This document shows, in pieces, positions 8,805-21,846 of a stretch of DNA of 64,000 nt. Made by a program: the position numbers and the translations under genes. Origin of the DNA: Cinclus cinclus (taxonomy: Eukaryota; Chordata; Aves; Passeriformes; Cinclidae); assembly GCF_963662255.1 (NCBI RefSeq), contig NC_085047.1, positions 22,139,258-22,203,257 of the forward strand, given 5' to 3'. Positions within the stretch are counted from its first letter, which is position 1. Every line of letters starts with the position of its first letter. The notes beneath the pieces were generated by a model that was given only the letters and a program-made list of their open reading frames with translations, ran no database searches and had not been told where the DNA came from.

Positions 8805-11011
8805 CTAAACTCTGAGCCCACAGTGCAGCTCAGATTTTGTCGGGCTCGTTTGGCCCTCCGATGACATCCAGGTCTGGAGGAGGGGGCAGCTTTGTTCTTG
8901 GAGATATCCTCGTCCTGCTGGAATTTTTTGTAGGCAAAGGCCCAGGACGGACCACAGGCAACTTAGGCAAGTTGGGTGGGAAAGGTGGCACTTTTCCCCA
9001 GGAAGCCAAACTCTAGAGCCCACTTGGCGGAATTCATTGTGTAGGGCACATTTGTCCCTCCGAATGCAGCCATGTCTGGAGGAGGGGACAGCTTTGGTCT
9101 GGGAGAAATCCTCGTCCTTCTGGAATTTTTCTAGGCAAAGGCCCAGGACGGGCCACAGGCAAGTTCGGCAATTTGGCTGGAAATGGTAGCACTTTTCCCC
9201 TGGAACACAAACTCAAGAGCCCACAATGCATATGACATTTTGTCGGGCACGTTTGCCGCGCCGATGGCATCCAGGTCTTGAGGAGGGGGCAGCTTTGGTC
9301 TGGGAGAAATCCTCGTCCTTCTGGAATTTTTCTAGGCAAAGGCCCAGGACGGGCCACAGGCAAGTTCGGCAAGTTGGCTGGGAATGGGGGCAGTTTTCCC
9401 CATTAAGCTAAACTCTGAGCCCACAATGTAGATGTCATTTGGTATGGCAATTTGGCCCTCCAATGGCAGACAGGTCTGCAGGAGGAGGCAGCTTTGGTCT
9501 GGGAGAAATCCTCGTCCTTCTGGAATTTTTCTAGGCAAAGGCCCAGGACGGGCCACAGGCAAGTTAGGCAAGTTGACTGGGAAAGGAGTCATTTTTCCCG
9601 AGGAAGCCAAAGTCAGGAGCCCACTTGGCAGACGTCTTTTTGTAGTGCACGTTTGGCCCTCCGATGTCAGCCAGGTTTGGAGGAGGGGGCACCTTTGTTC
9701 TGGGAGAAATCCTCGTCCTTCTGGAAATTTTCTAGTCAAAGACCCAGGACGGGCCACAGGCAAGTTCGGCAAGTTGGCTGGGAATGGTTGCACTTTTCCC
9801 CAGGAAGCCAAACGAAGAGCCCGCAATGCATACGTCATTTTGTAGGCCACGTTTGGCGCTCCGATGGCATCCAGATCTGGATGAGGGGGCAGCTTTGGTC
9901 TGGGAGTAATCCTCGTCCTTCTGGAATTTTTCTAGGCAAAGGCCCAGGACGCGCCACAGGCCAGTTAGGCAAGTTGTCTGGGAAAGGAATCATTTTTCCC
10001 CAGGAAGCCAAACTCAAGAGCCCACAATGCATATGGCATTTTGTCGGGCACGTTTGGCGCTCCGATGGCATCCAGGTCTGGAGTAAGGGGCAGCTTTGTT
10101 CTGGGAGAAATCCTCGTCCTTCTGGAAATTTTTCTAGGCAAAGGCCCAGGACTGCCAAAAGGCAAGTTAAGCAAGTTGGCTGGGAAAGGTGGCACTTTTC
10201 CCCAGGAAGCCAAACTCAAGAACCCACTTGGCAGAAGTTATTTTGTAGGGCAGTTTTGGGCCTCCGATGGCAGCCAGGTCTGGAGGAGGGGGCAGCTTTG
10301 GCCTGGGAGAAATCCTCGTCCTACGGGAAATTTTTCTAGGCAAAGGCCCAGGACGGGTCACAGGTAAGCTAGGCAAGTTGGCTTGGAAAGGTGGCACTTT
10401 TTCCCTTAGGCTAAACTCTGAGCCCACAATGCATATGACATTTTGTCGGGCACGTCTGGCCCTCCAATGTCATCCAGGTCTTTAGGAGGGGGTAGGTTTG
10501 TTCTGGGAGAAATCCTCGTCCTTGTGGAATTTTTCTAGGCAAAGGCCCAGGACGGGCCACAGGCAAGTAAGGCAAGTTGGCTGGGAATGGTGGCACTTTT
10601 CTCCATTAAGACAAACTCTGATCCCACACTGCATATGACATTTTGTTGGGTACGTATGGGCCTCCAATGGCATCCAGGTCTGGAGGAGGTGTCAGCTTTG
10701 GTCTGGGAGAAATCCTCGTCCTTCTGGAATTTTTCTAGGCAAAGGCCCAGGACGGGCCACAGGCAACTTAGGCAAGTTGGGTGGGAAAGGTGTCACTTTT
10801 CCCCAGGAAGCACAGCTCAAGAGCCCACTTGGCAGATATCATTTTGTCGGGCACGTTTGGCACTCTGATGACAGCCAGGATTAGAGTAGGGGACAGCATT
10901 GGCCTGGGAGAAATCCTTGTCCTTCTGGAATTTTTCTAGGCAAAGGCCCAGGACGGGTCACAGGCAAGTTCGGCAAGTTGGCTGGGAAAGTTGGCACTTT
11001 TCCCCATTCGG
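8805..11011. repeat. HOR unit X, copy 2 (11-mer, 2,207 bp)
   Basis: Order B6-A3-B1d-B5-A6-B2-B1b-A4-B1-B4-A2. It matches copy 3 at 24,859 at an offset of 16,054. The few differences seen include GGGTACG (about 10,649) against GGGCACG, and GGCGCTC against GGTGCTC near 26,110. Confidence 0.9.
9868..9883. repeat. 16-bp perfect palindrome in B2
   Basis: The same palindrome in the B2 monomer of X copy 2. Confidence 0.9.
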
Positions 11012-12016
11012 CTAAACTCTGAGCCCACAGTGCAGCTCAGATTTTGTCGGGCTCGTTTGGCCCTCCGATGACATCCAGGTCTGGAGGAGGGGGCAGCTTT
11101 GTTCTTGGAGATATCCTCGTCCTGCTGGAATTTTTTGTAGGCAAAGGCCCAGGACGGACCACAGGCAACTTAGGCAAGTTGGGTGGGAAAGGTGGCACTT
11201 TTCCCCAGGAAGCCAAACTCTAGAGCCCACTTGGCGGAATTCATTGTGTAGGGCACATTTGTCCCTCCGAAGGCAGCCATGTCTGGAGGAGGGGACAGCT
11301 TTGGTCTGGGAGAAATCCTCGTCCTTCTGGAATTTTTCTAGGCAAAGGCCCAGGACGGGCCACAGGCAAGTTCGTCATATTGCCTGGGAAAGGTGTCACT
11401 TTTCCCCAGGAAGCCAAACTCAAGAGCCCACTTGGCAGATGTCATTTTGGTACTGCAAGTTTGGCCCTCCAATGGCAGCCAGGTTTGGAGGAGGGGGCAG
11501 CTTTGGTCTGGGAGAAATCCTCGTCCTTGTGGAATTTTTCTAGGCAAAGGCCCAGGACGAGGCACAGGCAAGTAAGGCAAGTTGGCTGGGAATGGTGGCA
11601 CTTTTCTCCATTAAGACAAACTCTGATCCCACACTGCATATGACATTTTGTTGGGCACGTATGGGCCTCCAATGGCATCCAGGTCTGGAGGAGGTGTCAG
11701 CTTTGGTCTGGGAGAAATCCTCGTCCTTCTGGAATTTTTCTAGGCAAAGGCCCAGGACGGGCCACAGGCAACTTAGGCAAGTTGGCTGGGAAAGGTGTCA
11801 CTTTTCCCCAGGAAGCACAGCTCAAGAGCCCACTTGGCAGATATCATTTTGTCGGGCACGTTTGGCACTCTGATGACAGCCAGGATTAGAGTAGGGGACA
11901 GCATTGGCCTGGGAGAAATCCTTGTCCTTCTGGAATTTTTCTAGGCAAAGGCCCAGGACGGGCCACAGGCAAGTTCGGCAAGTTGGCTGGGAAAGGTGGC
12001 ACTTTTCCCCATTCGG
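11012..12016. repeat. HOR unit Z, copy 3 (5-mer, 1,005 bp)
   Basis: Order B6-A3-A1-B4-A2. The A1 tail reads GACGAGGCACAGGC, as in the copies at 27,066 and 34,691, instead of GACGGGCCACAGGC as in copy 1. Confidence 0.9.
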
Positions 12017-13017
12017 CTAAACTCTGAGCCCACAGTGCAGCTCAGATTTTGTTGGGCACGTTTGGCCCTCCGATGACATCCAGGTCTGGAGGAGGGGGCA
12101 GCTTTGTTCTCGGAGATATCCTCGTCCTTCTGGAATTTTTGTAGGCAAAGGCCCAGGACGGACCACAGGCAACTTAGGCAAGTTGGGTGGGAAAGGTGGC
12201 ACTTTTCCCCAGGAAGCCAAACTCTAGAGCCCACTTGGCGGAATTCATTGTGTAGGGCACATTGGTCCCTCCGAAGGCAGCCGTGTCTGGAGGAGGGGAC
12301 AGCTTTGGTCTGGGAGAAATCCTCGTCCATCTGGAATTTTTCTAGGCAAAGGCCCAGGACGGGTCACAGGTAAGCTAGGCAAGTTGGCTTGGAAAGGTGG
12401 CACTTTTTCCCTTAGGCTAAACTCTGCGCCCACAATGCATATGACATTTTGTCGGGCACGTCTGGCCCTCCAATGTCATCCAGGTCTTTAGGAGGGGGCA
12501 GCTTTGTTCTGGGAGAAATCCTCGTCCTTGTGGAATTTTTCTAGGCAAAGGCCCAGGACGGGCCACAGGCAAGTAAGGCAAGTTGGCTGGGAATGGTGGC
12601 ACTTTTCTCCATTAAGACAAACTCTGATCCCACACTGCATATGACATTTTGTTGGGCACGTATGGGCCTCCAATGGCATCCAGGTCTGGAGGAGGTGTCA
12701 GCTTTGGTCTGGGAGAAATCCTCGTCCTTCTGGAATTTTTCTAGGCAAAGGCCCAGTACGGGCCACAGGCAACTTAGGCAAGTTGGCTGGGAAAGGTGTC
12801 ACTTTTCCCCAGGAAGCACAGCTCAAGAGCCCACTTGGCAGATATCATTTTGTCGGGCACGTTTGGCACTCTGATGACAGCCAGGATTAGAGTAGGGGAC
12901 AGCATTGGCCTGGGAGAAATGCTTGTCCTTCTGGAATTTTTCTAGGCAAAGGCCCAGGACGGGTCACAGGCAAGTTCGGCAAGTTGGCTGGGAAAGTTGG
13001 CACTTTTCCCCATTCGG
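12017..13017. repeat. HOR unit Z', copy 2 (5-mer, 1,001 bp)
   Basis: Order B6-A3(A4 tail)-B1-B4-A2. The B6 of this copy and of the copy at 28,071 has TTCTGGAATTTTTGTAGG, one T shorter than the usual B6. Confidence 0.88.
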
Positions 13018-13620
13018 CTAAACTCTGAGCCCACAGTGCAGCTCAGATTTTGTCGGGCTCGTTTGGCCCTCCGATGACATCCAGGTCTGGAGGAGGGGGC
13101 AGCTTTGTTCTTGGAGATATCCTCGTCCTGCTGGAATTTTTTGTAGGCAAAGGCCCAGGACGGACCACAGGCAACTTAGGCAAGTTGGGTGGGAAAGGTG
13201 GCACTTTTCCCCAGGAAGCCAAACTCTAGAGCCCACTTGGCGGAATTCATTGTGTAGGGCACATTTGTCCCTCCGAAGGCAGCCATGTCTGGAGGAGGGG
13301 ACAGCTTTGGTCTGGGAGAAATCCTCATCCTTCTGGAATTTTTCTAGGCAAAGGCCCAGGACGGGCCACAGGCAAGTTCGTCATATTGCCTGGGAAAGGT
13401 GTCACTTTTCCCCAGGAAACCAAACTCAAGAGCCCACTTGGCAGATGTCATTTGGTACTGCAAGTTTGGCGCTCCGATGGCATCCAGGTTTGGAGGAGGG
13501 GGCAGCTTTGGTCTGGGAGATATCCTCATCCTTCTGGAATTTTTCTAAGCAAAGGCCCAGGACGAGGCACAGGCATGTTAAGCAAGTTGGCTGGGAATGG
13601 TGGCACTTTTCCCCAGGAAG

Positions 13621-13820
13621 CCAAACTATGAGCCCACTTGGCAGATGTCTTTTTGTAGGGCACGTTTGTCCCTCCGGTGGCTGCCAGATCTGGAGGAGGG
13701 GTCCGCATTGGTCTGGGAGAAATCCTCGTCCTGCTGGAATTTTTCTAGGCAAAGGCCCAGGACTTCCAAAAGGCCAGTTCGGCAAGTTGACTGGGAAAGG
13801 TGGCACTTTTCCCCATTAGG
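13621..13820. repeat. Monomer type A5 (representative)
   Basis: Diagnostic bases are CAAACTATGAGCCC, CTCCGGTGGCTGCCAG, GAGGGGTCCGCATTGG and GACTTCCAAAAGGC. In many copies CCAGATCTGG forms a 10-bp palindrome. Confidence 0.88.
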
Positions 13821-14020
13821 CTAAACTCTGAGCCCACAATGCATCTGACATTTTGTCGGGCACATTTGGCCCTCCGAAGGCAGTCATGTCTGGAGGAGGG
13901 GGCAGCTTTGGTCTGGAAGAAATCCTCGCCCTTCTGGAATTTTTCTAGGCAAAGGCCCAGGACGGGCCACAGGCAAGTTCGGCATGTTGCCTGGGAAAGG
14001 TGTCACTTTTCCCCAGGAAG
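13821..14020. repeat. Monomer type B3 (representative)
   Basis: Diagnostic bases are AATGCATCTGACATTTTG, GGGCACATTTGGCCC and CGAAGGCAGTCATG or CGAAGGCAGCCATG. It occurs twice in each Y unit. Confidence 0.88.
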
Positions 14021-14221
14021 CCAAACTCAAGAGCCCACTTGGCAGATGTCATTTTGTATGGCACGTTTGGCCCACCAATGGCAGCCAGGTTTGGAGGAGG
14101 GGGCAGCTTTGGTCTGGGAGAAATCCTCGTCCTTCTGGAATTTTTCTAGGCAAAGGCCCAGGACGGGCCACAGGCAAGTTCGGCATTTTGGCTGGTAATG
14201 GTAGCACTTTTCCCCAGGAAC
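14021..14221. repeat. Monomer type A7 (representative)
   Basis: It has CATTTTGTATGGCACG and the tail GGCATTTTGGCTGGTAATGG followed by CAGGAACACAAACTC. Right-domain copies read GGCACGTTCGGCCC. Confidence 0.87.
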
Positions 14222-14422
14222 ACAAACTCAAGAGCCCACAATGCATATGACATTTCCTCGGGCACTTTTGGCGCTCCGATGGCATCCAGGTCTCGAGGAC
14301 GGGGTAGCTTTGGTCTGGGAGAAATCCTCGTCCTGCTGGAATTTTTCTAGGCAAAGGCCCAGGACTTCCAAAAGGCCAGTTCGGCAAGTTGACTGGGAAA
14401 GGTGGCACTATTCCCCATTAGG
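14222..14422. repeat. Monomer type B1c (representative)
   Basis: Diagnostic bases are ATGACATTTCCTCGGGCAC, TTTTGGCGCTCCG and TCTCGAGGACGGGG, with an XhoI site. The ordinary TTTTGTCGGGC is replaced by TTTCCTCGGGC. Confidence 0.87.
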
Positions 14423-15223
14423 CTAAACTCTGAGCCCACAATGCATCTGACATTTTGTCGGGCACATTTGGCCCTCCGAAGGCAGTCATGTCTGGAGGAG
14501 GGGGCAGCTTTGTTCTGGGAGAAATCCTCGTCCTTCTGGAATTTTTCTAGGCAAAGGCCCAGGAAGGGCCACAGGCAAGTTCGGCAAGTGGTCTGGGAAA
14601 GGTGTCACTTTTCCCCAGGAAGCCAAACTCAAGAGCCCACTTGGCAGATGTCATTTGGTACTGCAAGTTTGGCCCTCCAATGGCAGCCAGGTTTGGAGGA
14701 GGGGGCAGCTTTGGTCTGGGAGAAATCCTCGTCCTTGTGGAATTTTTCTAGGCAAAGGCCCAGGACGGGCCACAGGCAAGTAAGGCAAGTTGGCTGGGAA
14801 TGGTGGCACTTTTCTCCATTAGGACAAACTCTGATCCCACACTGCATATGACATTTTGTTGGGTACGTATGGGCCTCCAATGGCATTCAGGTCTGGAGGA
14901 GGTGTCAGCTTTGGTCTGGGAGAAATCCTCGTCCTTCTGGAATTTTTCTAGGCAAAGGCCCAGGACTTCCACAGGCAACTTAGGCAAGTTGGCTGGGAAA
15001 GGTGTCACTTTTCCCCAGGAAGCACAGCTCAAGAGCCCACTTGGCAGATATCATTTTGTCGGGCACGTTTGGCACTCTGATGACAACCAGGATTAGAGTA
15101 GGGGACAGCATTGGCCTGGGAGAAATCCTTGTCCTTCTGGAATTTTTCTAGGCAAAGGCCCAGGACGGGTCACAGGCAAGTTCGGCAAGTTGGCTGGGAA
15201 AGGTGGCACTTTTCCCCATTCGG

Positions 15224-16428
15224 CTAAACTCTGAGCCCACAGTGCAGCTCAGATTTTGTCGGGCACGTTTGGCCCTCCGATGACATCCAGGTCTGGAGGA
15301 GGGGGCAGCTTTGTTCTCGGAGATATCCTCGTCCTGCTGGAATTTTTTGTAGGCAAAGGCCCAGGACGGACCACAGGCAACTTAGGCAAGTTGGGTGGGA
15401 AAGGTGGCACTTTTCCCCAGGAAGCCAAACTCTAGAGCCCACTTGGCGGAATTCATTGTGTAGGGCACATTTGTCCCTCCGAAGGCAGCCGTGTCTGGAG
15501 GAGGGGACAGCTTTGGTCTGGGAGAAATCCTCGTCCTTCTGGAATTTTTCTAGGCAAAGGCCCAGGACGGGCCACAGGCAAGTTCGTCATATTGCCTGGG
15601 AAAGGTGTCACTTTTCCCCAGGAAGCCAAACTCAAGAGCCCACTTGGCAGATGTCATTTGGTACTGCAAGTTTGGCGCTCCGATGGCATCCAGGTTTGGA
15701 GGAGGGGGCAGCTTTGGTCTGGGAGATATCCTCATCCTTCTGGAATTTTTCTAAGCAAAGGCCCAGGACGAGGCACAGGCATGTTAAGCAAGTTGGCTGG
15801 GAATGGTGGCACTTTTCCCCAGGAAGCCAAACTCAAGAACCCACTTGGCAGAAGTTATTTTGTAGGGCAGTTTTGGGCCTCCGATGGCAGCCAGGTCTGG
15901 AGGAGGGGGCAGCTTTGGCCTGGGAGAAATCCTCGTCCTACGGGAAATTTTTCTAGGCAAAGGCCCAGGACGGGTCACAGGTAAGCTAGGCAAGTTGGCT
16001 TGGAAAGGTGGCACTTTTTCCCTTAGGCTAGACTCTGCGCCCACAATGCATATGACATTTTGTTGGGCACGTATGGGCCTCCAATGGCATCCAGGTCTTT
16101 AGGAGGGGGCAGGTTTGTTCTGGGAGAAATCCTCGTCCTTCTGGAATTTTTCTAGGCAAAGGCCCAGGACGGGCCACAGGCAACTTAGGCAAGTTGGGTG
16201 GGAAAGGTGTCACTTTTCCCCAGGAAGCACAGCTCAAGAGCCCACTTGGCAGATATCATTTTGTCGGGCACGTTTGGCACTCTGATGACAACCAGGATTA
16301 GAGTAGGGGACAGCATTGGCCTGGGAGAAATCCTTGTCCTTCTGGAATTTTTCTAGGCAAAGGCCCAGGACGGGTCACAGGCAAGTTCGGCAAGTTGGCT
16401 GGGAAAGGTGGCACTTTTCCCCATTCGG
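15224..16428. repeat. HOR unit W, copy 1 (6-mer, 1,205 bp)
   Basis: Order B6-A3-A1-A4-B1x-A2. It is directly followed by a second W. The only difference I noticed between the pair is in A2 (GACAACCAGG here, GACAGCCAGG in copy 2). Confidence 0.9.
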
Positions 16429-17633
16429 CTAAACTCTGAGCCCACAGTGCAGCTCAGATTTTGTCGGGCACGTTTGGCCCTCCGATGACATCCAGGTCTG
16501 GAGGAGGGGGCAGCTTTGTTCTCGGAGATATCCTCGTCCTGCTGGAATTTTTTGTAGGCAAAGGCCCAGGACGGACCACAGGCAACTTAGGCAAGTTGGG
16601 TGGGAAAGGTGGCACTTTTCCCCAGGAAGCCAAACTCTAGAGCCCACTTGGCGGAATTCATTGTGTAGGGCACATTTGTCCCTCCGAAGGCAGCCGTGTC
16701 TGGAGGAGGGGACAGCTTTGGTCTGGGAGAAATCCTCGTCCTTCTGGAATTTTTCTAGGCAAAGGCCCAGGACGGGCCACAGGCAAGTTCGTCATATTGC
16801 CTGGGAAAGGTGTCACTTTTCCCCAGGAAGCCAAACTCAAGAGCCCACTTGGCAGATGTCATTTGGTACTGCAAGTTTGGCGCTCCGATGGCATCCAGGT
16901 TTGGAGGAGGGGGCAGCTTTGGTCTGGGAGATATCCTCATCCTTCTGGAATTTTTCTAAGCAAAGGCCCAGGACGAGGCACAGGCATGTTAAGCAAGTTG
17001 GCTGGGAATGGTGGCACTTTTCCCCAGGAAGCCAAACTCAAGAACCCACTTGGCAGAAGTTATTTTGTAGGGCAGTTTTGGGCCTCCGATGGCAGCCAGG
17101 TCTGGAGGAGGGGGCAGCTTTGGCCTGGGAGAAATCCTCGTCCTACGGGAAATTTTTCTAGGCAAAGGCCCAGGACGGGTCACAGGTAAGCTAGGCAAGT
17201 TGGCTTGGAAAGGTGGCACTTTTTCCCTTAGGCTAGACTCTGCGCCCACAATGCATATGACATTTTGTTGGGCACGTATGGGCCTCCAATGGCATCCAGG
17301 TCTTTAGGAGGGGGCAGGTTTGTTCTGGGAGAAATCCTCGTCCTTCTGGAATTTTTCTAGGCAAAGGCCCAGGACGGGCCACAGGCAACTTAGGCAAGTT
17401 GGGTGGGAAAGGTGTCACTTTTCCCCAGGAAGCACAGCTCAAGAGCCCACTTGGCAGATATCATTTTGTCGGGCACGTTTGGCACTCTGATGACAGCCAG
17501 GATTAGAGTAGGGGACAGCATTGGCCTGGGAGAAATCCTTGTCCTTCTGGAATTTTTCTAGGCAAAGGCCCAGGACGGGTCACAGGCAAGTTCGGCAAGT
17601 TGGCTGGGAAAGGTGGCACTTTTCCCCATTCGG
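16429..17633. repeat. HOR unit W, copy 2 (6-mer, 1,205 bp)
   Basis: Order B6-A3-A1-A4-B1x-A2. This is a direct tandem copy of the preceding W and the only place in the window where an identical unit type stands twice in a row. Confidence 0.9.
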
Positions 17634-19640
17634 CTAAACTCTGAGCCCACAGTGCAGCTCAGATTTTGTCGGGCACGTTTGGCCCTCCGATGACATCCAG
17701 GTCTGGAGGAGGGGGCAGCTTTGTTCTCGGAGATATCCTCGTCCTGCTGGAATTTTTTGTAGGCAAAGGCCCAGGACGGACCACAGGCAACTTAGGCAAG
17801 TTGGGTGGGAAAGGTGGCACTTTTCCCCAGGAAGCCAAACTCTAGAGCCCACTTGGCGGAATTCATTGTGTAGGGCACATTTTTCCCTCCGAAGGCAGCC
17901 GTGTCTGGAGGAGGGGACAGCATTGGTCTGGGAGAAATCCTCGTCCTTCTGGAATTTTTCTAGGCAAAGGCCCAGGACGGGCCCCAGGCAAGTTCGTCAT
18001 ATTGCCTGGGAAAGGTGTCACTTTTCCCCAGGAAGCCAAACTCAAGAGCCCACTTGGCAGATGTCATTTGGTACTGCAAGTTTGGCGCTCCAATGGCATC
18101 CAGGTTTGGAGGAGGGGGCAGCTTTGGTCTGGGAGATATCCTCATCCCTCTGGAATTTTTCTAAGCAAAGGCCCAGGACGAGGCACAGGCATGTTAAGCA
18201 AGTTGGCTGGGAATGGTGGCACTTTTCCCCAGGAAGCCAAACTATGAGCCCACTTGGCAGATGTCTTTTTGTAGGGCACGTTTGTCCCTCCGGTGGCTGC
18301 CAGGTATGGAGGAGGGGTCCGCATTGGTCTGGGAGAAATCCTCGTCCTGCTGGAATTTTTCTAGGCAAAGGCCCAGGACTTCCAAAAGGCAAGTTCGGCA
18401 AGTTGACTGGGAAAGGTGGCACTTTTCCACATTAGGCTAAACTCTGAGCCCACAATGCATCTGACATTTTGTCGGGCACATTTGGCCCTCCGAAGGCAGC
18501 CATGTCTGGAGGAGGGGGCAGCTTTGGTCTGGGAGAAATCCTCGTCCTTCTGGAATTTTTCTAGGCAAAGGCCCAGGACGGGCCACAGGCAAGTTCGGCA
18601 TTTTGGCTGGTAATGGTATCACTTTTCCCCAGGAACACAAACTCAAGAGCCCACAATGCATATGGCATTTTGTCGGGCACGTTTGGCGCTCCGATGGCAT
18701 CCAGGTCTGGAGTAAGGGGCAGCTTTGTTCTGGGAGAAATCCTCGTCCTTCTGGAAATTTTTCTAGGCAAAGGCCCAGGACTGCCAAAAGGCAAGTTAAG
18801 CAAGTTGGCTGGGAAAGGTGGCACTTTTCCCCAGGAAGCCAAACTCAAGAACCCACTTGGCAGAAGTTATTTTGTAGGGCAGTTTTGGGCCTCCGATGGC
18901 AGCCAGGTCTGGAGGAGGGGGCAGCTTTGGCCTGGGAGAAATCCTCGTCCTACGGGAAATTTTTCTAGGCAAAGGCCCAGGACGGGTCACAGGTAAGCTA
19001 GGCAAGTTGGCTTGGAAAGGTGGCACTTTTTCCCTTAGGCTAAACTCTGCGCCCACAATGCATATGACATTTTGTTGGGCACGTATGGGCCTCCAATGGC
19101 ATCCAGGTCTTTAGGAGGGGGCAGGTTTGTTCTGGGAGAAATCCTCGTCCTTCTGGAATTTTTCTAGGCAAAGGCCCAGGACGGGCCACAGGCAACTTAG
19201 GCAAGTTGGCTGGGAATGGTGGCACTTTTCTCCATTAAGACAAACTCTGATCCCACACTGCATATGACATTTTGTTGGGCACGTATGGGCCTCCAATGGC
19301 ATCCAGGTCTGGAGGAGGTGTCAGCTTTGGTCTGGGAGAAATCCTCGTCCTTCTGGAATTTTTCTAGGCAAAGGCCCAGTACGGGCCACAGGCAACTTAG
19401 GCAAGTTGGGTGGGAAAGGTGTCACTTTTCCCCAGGAAGCACAGCTCAAGAGCCCACTTGGCAGATATCATTTTGTCGGGCACGTTTGGCACTCTGATGA
19501 CAGCCAGGATTAGAGTAGGGGACAGCATTGGCCTGGGAGAAATGCTTGTCCTTCTGGAATTTTTCTAGGCAAAGGCCCAGGACGGGTCACAGGCAAGTTC
19601 GGCAAGTTGGCTGGGAAAGTTGGCACTTTTCCCCATTCGG
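17634..19640. repeat. HOR unit V10 (10-mer, 2,007 bp)
   Basis: Order B6-A3-A1-A5-B3-B1b-A4-B1x-B4-A2. It is the longest member of the V series. The first eight monomers match 7,199-8,804 and 23,052-24,858. Confidence 0.88.
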
Positions 19641-21846
19641 CTAAACTCTGAGCCCACAGTGCAGCTCAGATTTTGTCGGGCTCGTTTGGCCCTCTGATGA
19701 CATCCAGGTCTGGAGGAGGGGGCAGCTTTGTTCTTGGAGATATCCTCGTCCTGCTGGAATTTTTTGTAGGCAAAGGCCCAGGACGGACCACAGGCAACTT
19801 AGGCAAGTTGGGTGGGAAAGGTGGCACTTTTCCCCAGGAAGCCAAACTCTAGAGCCCACTTGGCGGAATTCATTGTGTAGGGCACATTTGTCCCTCCGAA
19901 GGCAGCCATGTCTGGAGGAGGGGACAGCTTTGGTCTGGGAGAAATCCTCATCCTTCTGGAATTTTTCTAGGCAAAGGCCCAGGACGGGCCACAGGCAAGT
20001 TCGTCATATTGCCTGGGAAAGGTGTCACTTTTCCCCAGGAAGCCAAACTCAAGAGCCCACTTGGCAGATGTCATTTGGTACTGCAAGTTTGGCGCTCCGA
20101 TGGCATCCAGGTTTGGAGGAGGGGGCAGCTTTGGTCTGGGAGATATCCTCATCCTTCTGGAATTTTTCTAAGCAAAGGCCCAGGACGAGGCACAGGCATG
20201 TTAAGCAAGTTGGCTGGGAATGGTGGCACTTTTCCCCAGGAAGCCAAACTATGAGCCCACTTGGCAGATGTCTTTTTGTAGGGCACGTTTGTCCCTCCGG
20301 TGGCTGCCAGATCTGGAGGAGGGGTCCGCATTGGTCTGGGAGAAATCCTCGTCCTGCTGGAATTTTTCTAGGCAAAGGCCCAGGACTTCCAAAAGGCCAG
20401 TTCGGCAAGTTGACTGGGAAAGGTGGCACTTTTCCCCATTAGGCTAAACTCTGAGCCCACAATGCATCTGACATTTTGTCGGGCACATTTGGCCCTCCGA
20501 AGGCAGTCATGTCTGGAGGAGGGGGCAGCTTTGGTCTGGAAGAAATCCTCGCCCTTCTGGAATTTTTCTAGGCAAAGGCCCAGGACGGGCCACAGGCAAG
20601 TTCGGCATGTTGCCTGGGAAAGGTGTCACTTTTCCCCAGGAAGCCAAACTCAAGAGCCCACTTGGCAGATGTCATTTTGTATGGCACGTTTGGCCCACCA
20701 ATGGCAGCCAGGTTTGGAGGAGGGGGCAGCTTTGGTCTGGGAGAAATCCTCGTCCTTCTGGAATTTTTCTAGGCAAAGGCCCAGGACGGGCCACAGGCAA
20801 GTTCGGCATTTTGGCTGGTAATGGTAGCACTTTTCCCCAGGAACACAAACTCAAGAGCCCACAATGCATATGACATTTCCTCGGGCACTTTTGGCGCTCC
20901 GATGGCATCCAGGTCTCGAGGACGGGGTAGCTTTGGTCTGGGAGAAATCCTCGTCCTGCTGGAATTTTTCTAGGCAAAGGCCCAGGACTTCCAAAAGGCC
21001 AGTTCGGCAAGTTGACTGGGAAAGGTGGCACTATTCCCCATTAGGCTAAACTCTGAGCCCACAATGCATCTGACATTTTGTCGGGCACATTTGGCCCTCC
21101 GAAGGCAGTCATGTCTGGAGGAGGGGGCAGCTTTGTTCTGGGAGAAATCCTCGTCCTTCTGGAATTTTTCTAGGCAAAGGCCCAGGAAGGGCCACAGGCA
21201 AGTTCGGCAAGTGGTCTGGGAAAGGTGTCACTTTTCCCCAGGAAGCCAAACTCAAGAGCCCACTTGGCAGATGTCATTTGGTACTGCAAGTTTGGCCCTC
21301 CAATGGCAGCCAGGTTTGGAGGAGGGGGCAGCTTTGGTCTGGGAGAAATCCTCGTCCTTGTGGAATTTTTCTAGGCAAAGGCCCAGGACGGGCCACAGGC
21401 AAGTAAGGCAAGTTGGCTGGGAATGGTGGCACTTTTCTCCATTAGGACAAACTCTGATCCCACACTGCATATGACATTTTGTTGGGTACGTATGGGCCTC
21501 CAATGGCATTCAGGTCTGGAGGAGGTGTCAGCTTTGGTCTGGGAGAAATCCTCGTCCTTCTGGAATTTTTCTAGGCAAAGGCCCAGGACTTCCACAGGCA
21601 ACTTAGGCAAGTTGGCTGGGAAAGGTGTCACTTTTCCCCAGGAAGCACAGCTCAAGAGCCCACTTGGCAGATATCATTTTGTCGGGCACGTTTGGCACTC
21701 TGATGACAACCAGGATTAGAGTAGGGGACAGCATTGGCCTGGGAGAAATCCTTGTCCTTCTGGAATTTTTCTAGGCAAAGGCCCAGGACGGGTCACAGGC
21801 AAGTTCGGCAAGTTGGCTGGGAAAGGTGGCACTTTTCCCCATTCGG
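19641..21846. repeat. HOR unit Y, copy 2 (11-mer, 2,206 bp)
   Basis: Order B6-A3-A1-A5-B3-A7-B1c-B3-A1-B4-A2. It matches copy 1 at an offset of 6,623. B6 has CTCTGATGACATCC where copy 1 has CTCCGATGACATCC, a CpG-to-TpG change. Confidence 0.9.

Larger units (their letters stand above)
13018..15223. repeat. HOR unit Y, copy 1 (11-mer, 2,206 bp)
   Basis: Order B6-A3-A1-A5-B3-A7-B1c-B3-A1-B4-A2. B3 and A1 each occur twice, a layout that permits internal crossover. It repeats at 19,641, 29,072 and 36,698. Confidence 0.9.
8805..16428. repeat. Super-repeat X-Z-Z'-Y-W, upstream copy
   Basis: It has the same unit order and lengths as 24,859-32,482. It is followed by an inserted series W-V10-Y-W-V9 (16,429-24,858) before the next X, which enlarges the period to 16,054 bp. 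Confidence 0.85.

Noticed and set aside
9332..9850. 172-codon open frame on the - strand (also at 2,508, 25,386 and 33,011)
   Set aside because: It overlaps + strand frames in the same repeat. Its identity between copies is explained by DNA-level homogenisation of X units.
9452..10339. Open frame of 295 codons on the + strand (also at 2,628, 25,506 and 33,131), suggesting a repeat protein
   Set aside because: It runs across satellite monomers whose ~200-bp period is not a multiple of three, so each monomer is read in a new phase. Similar frames exist on the opposite strand, and there is no codon-level constraint or start context.
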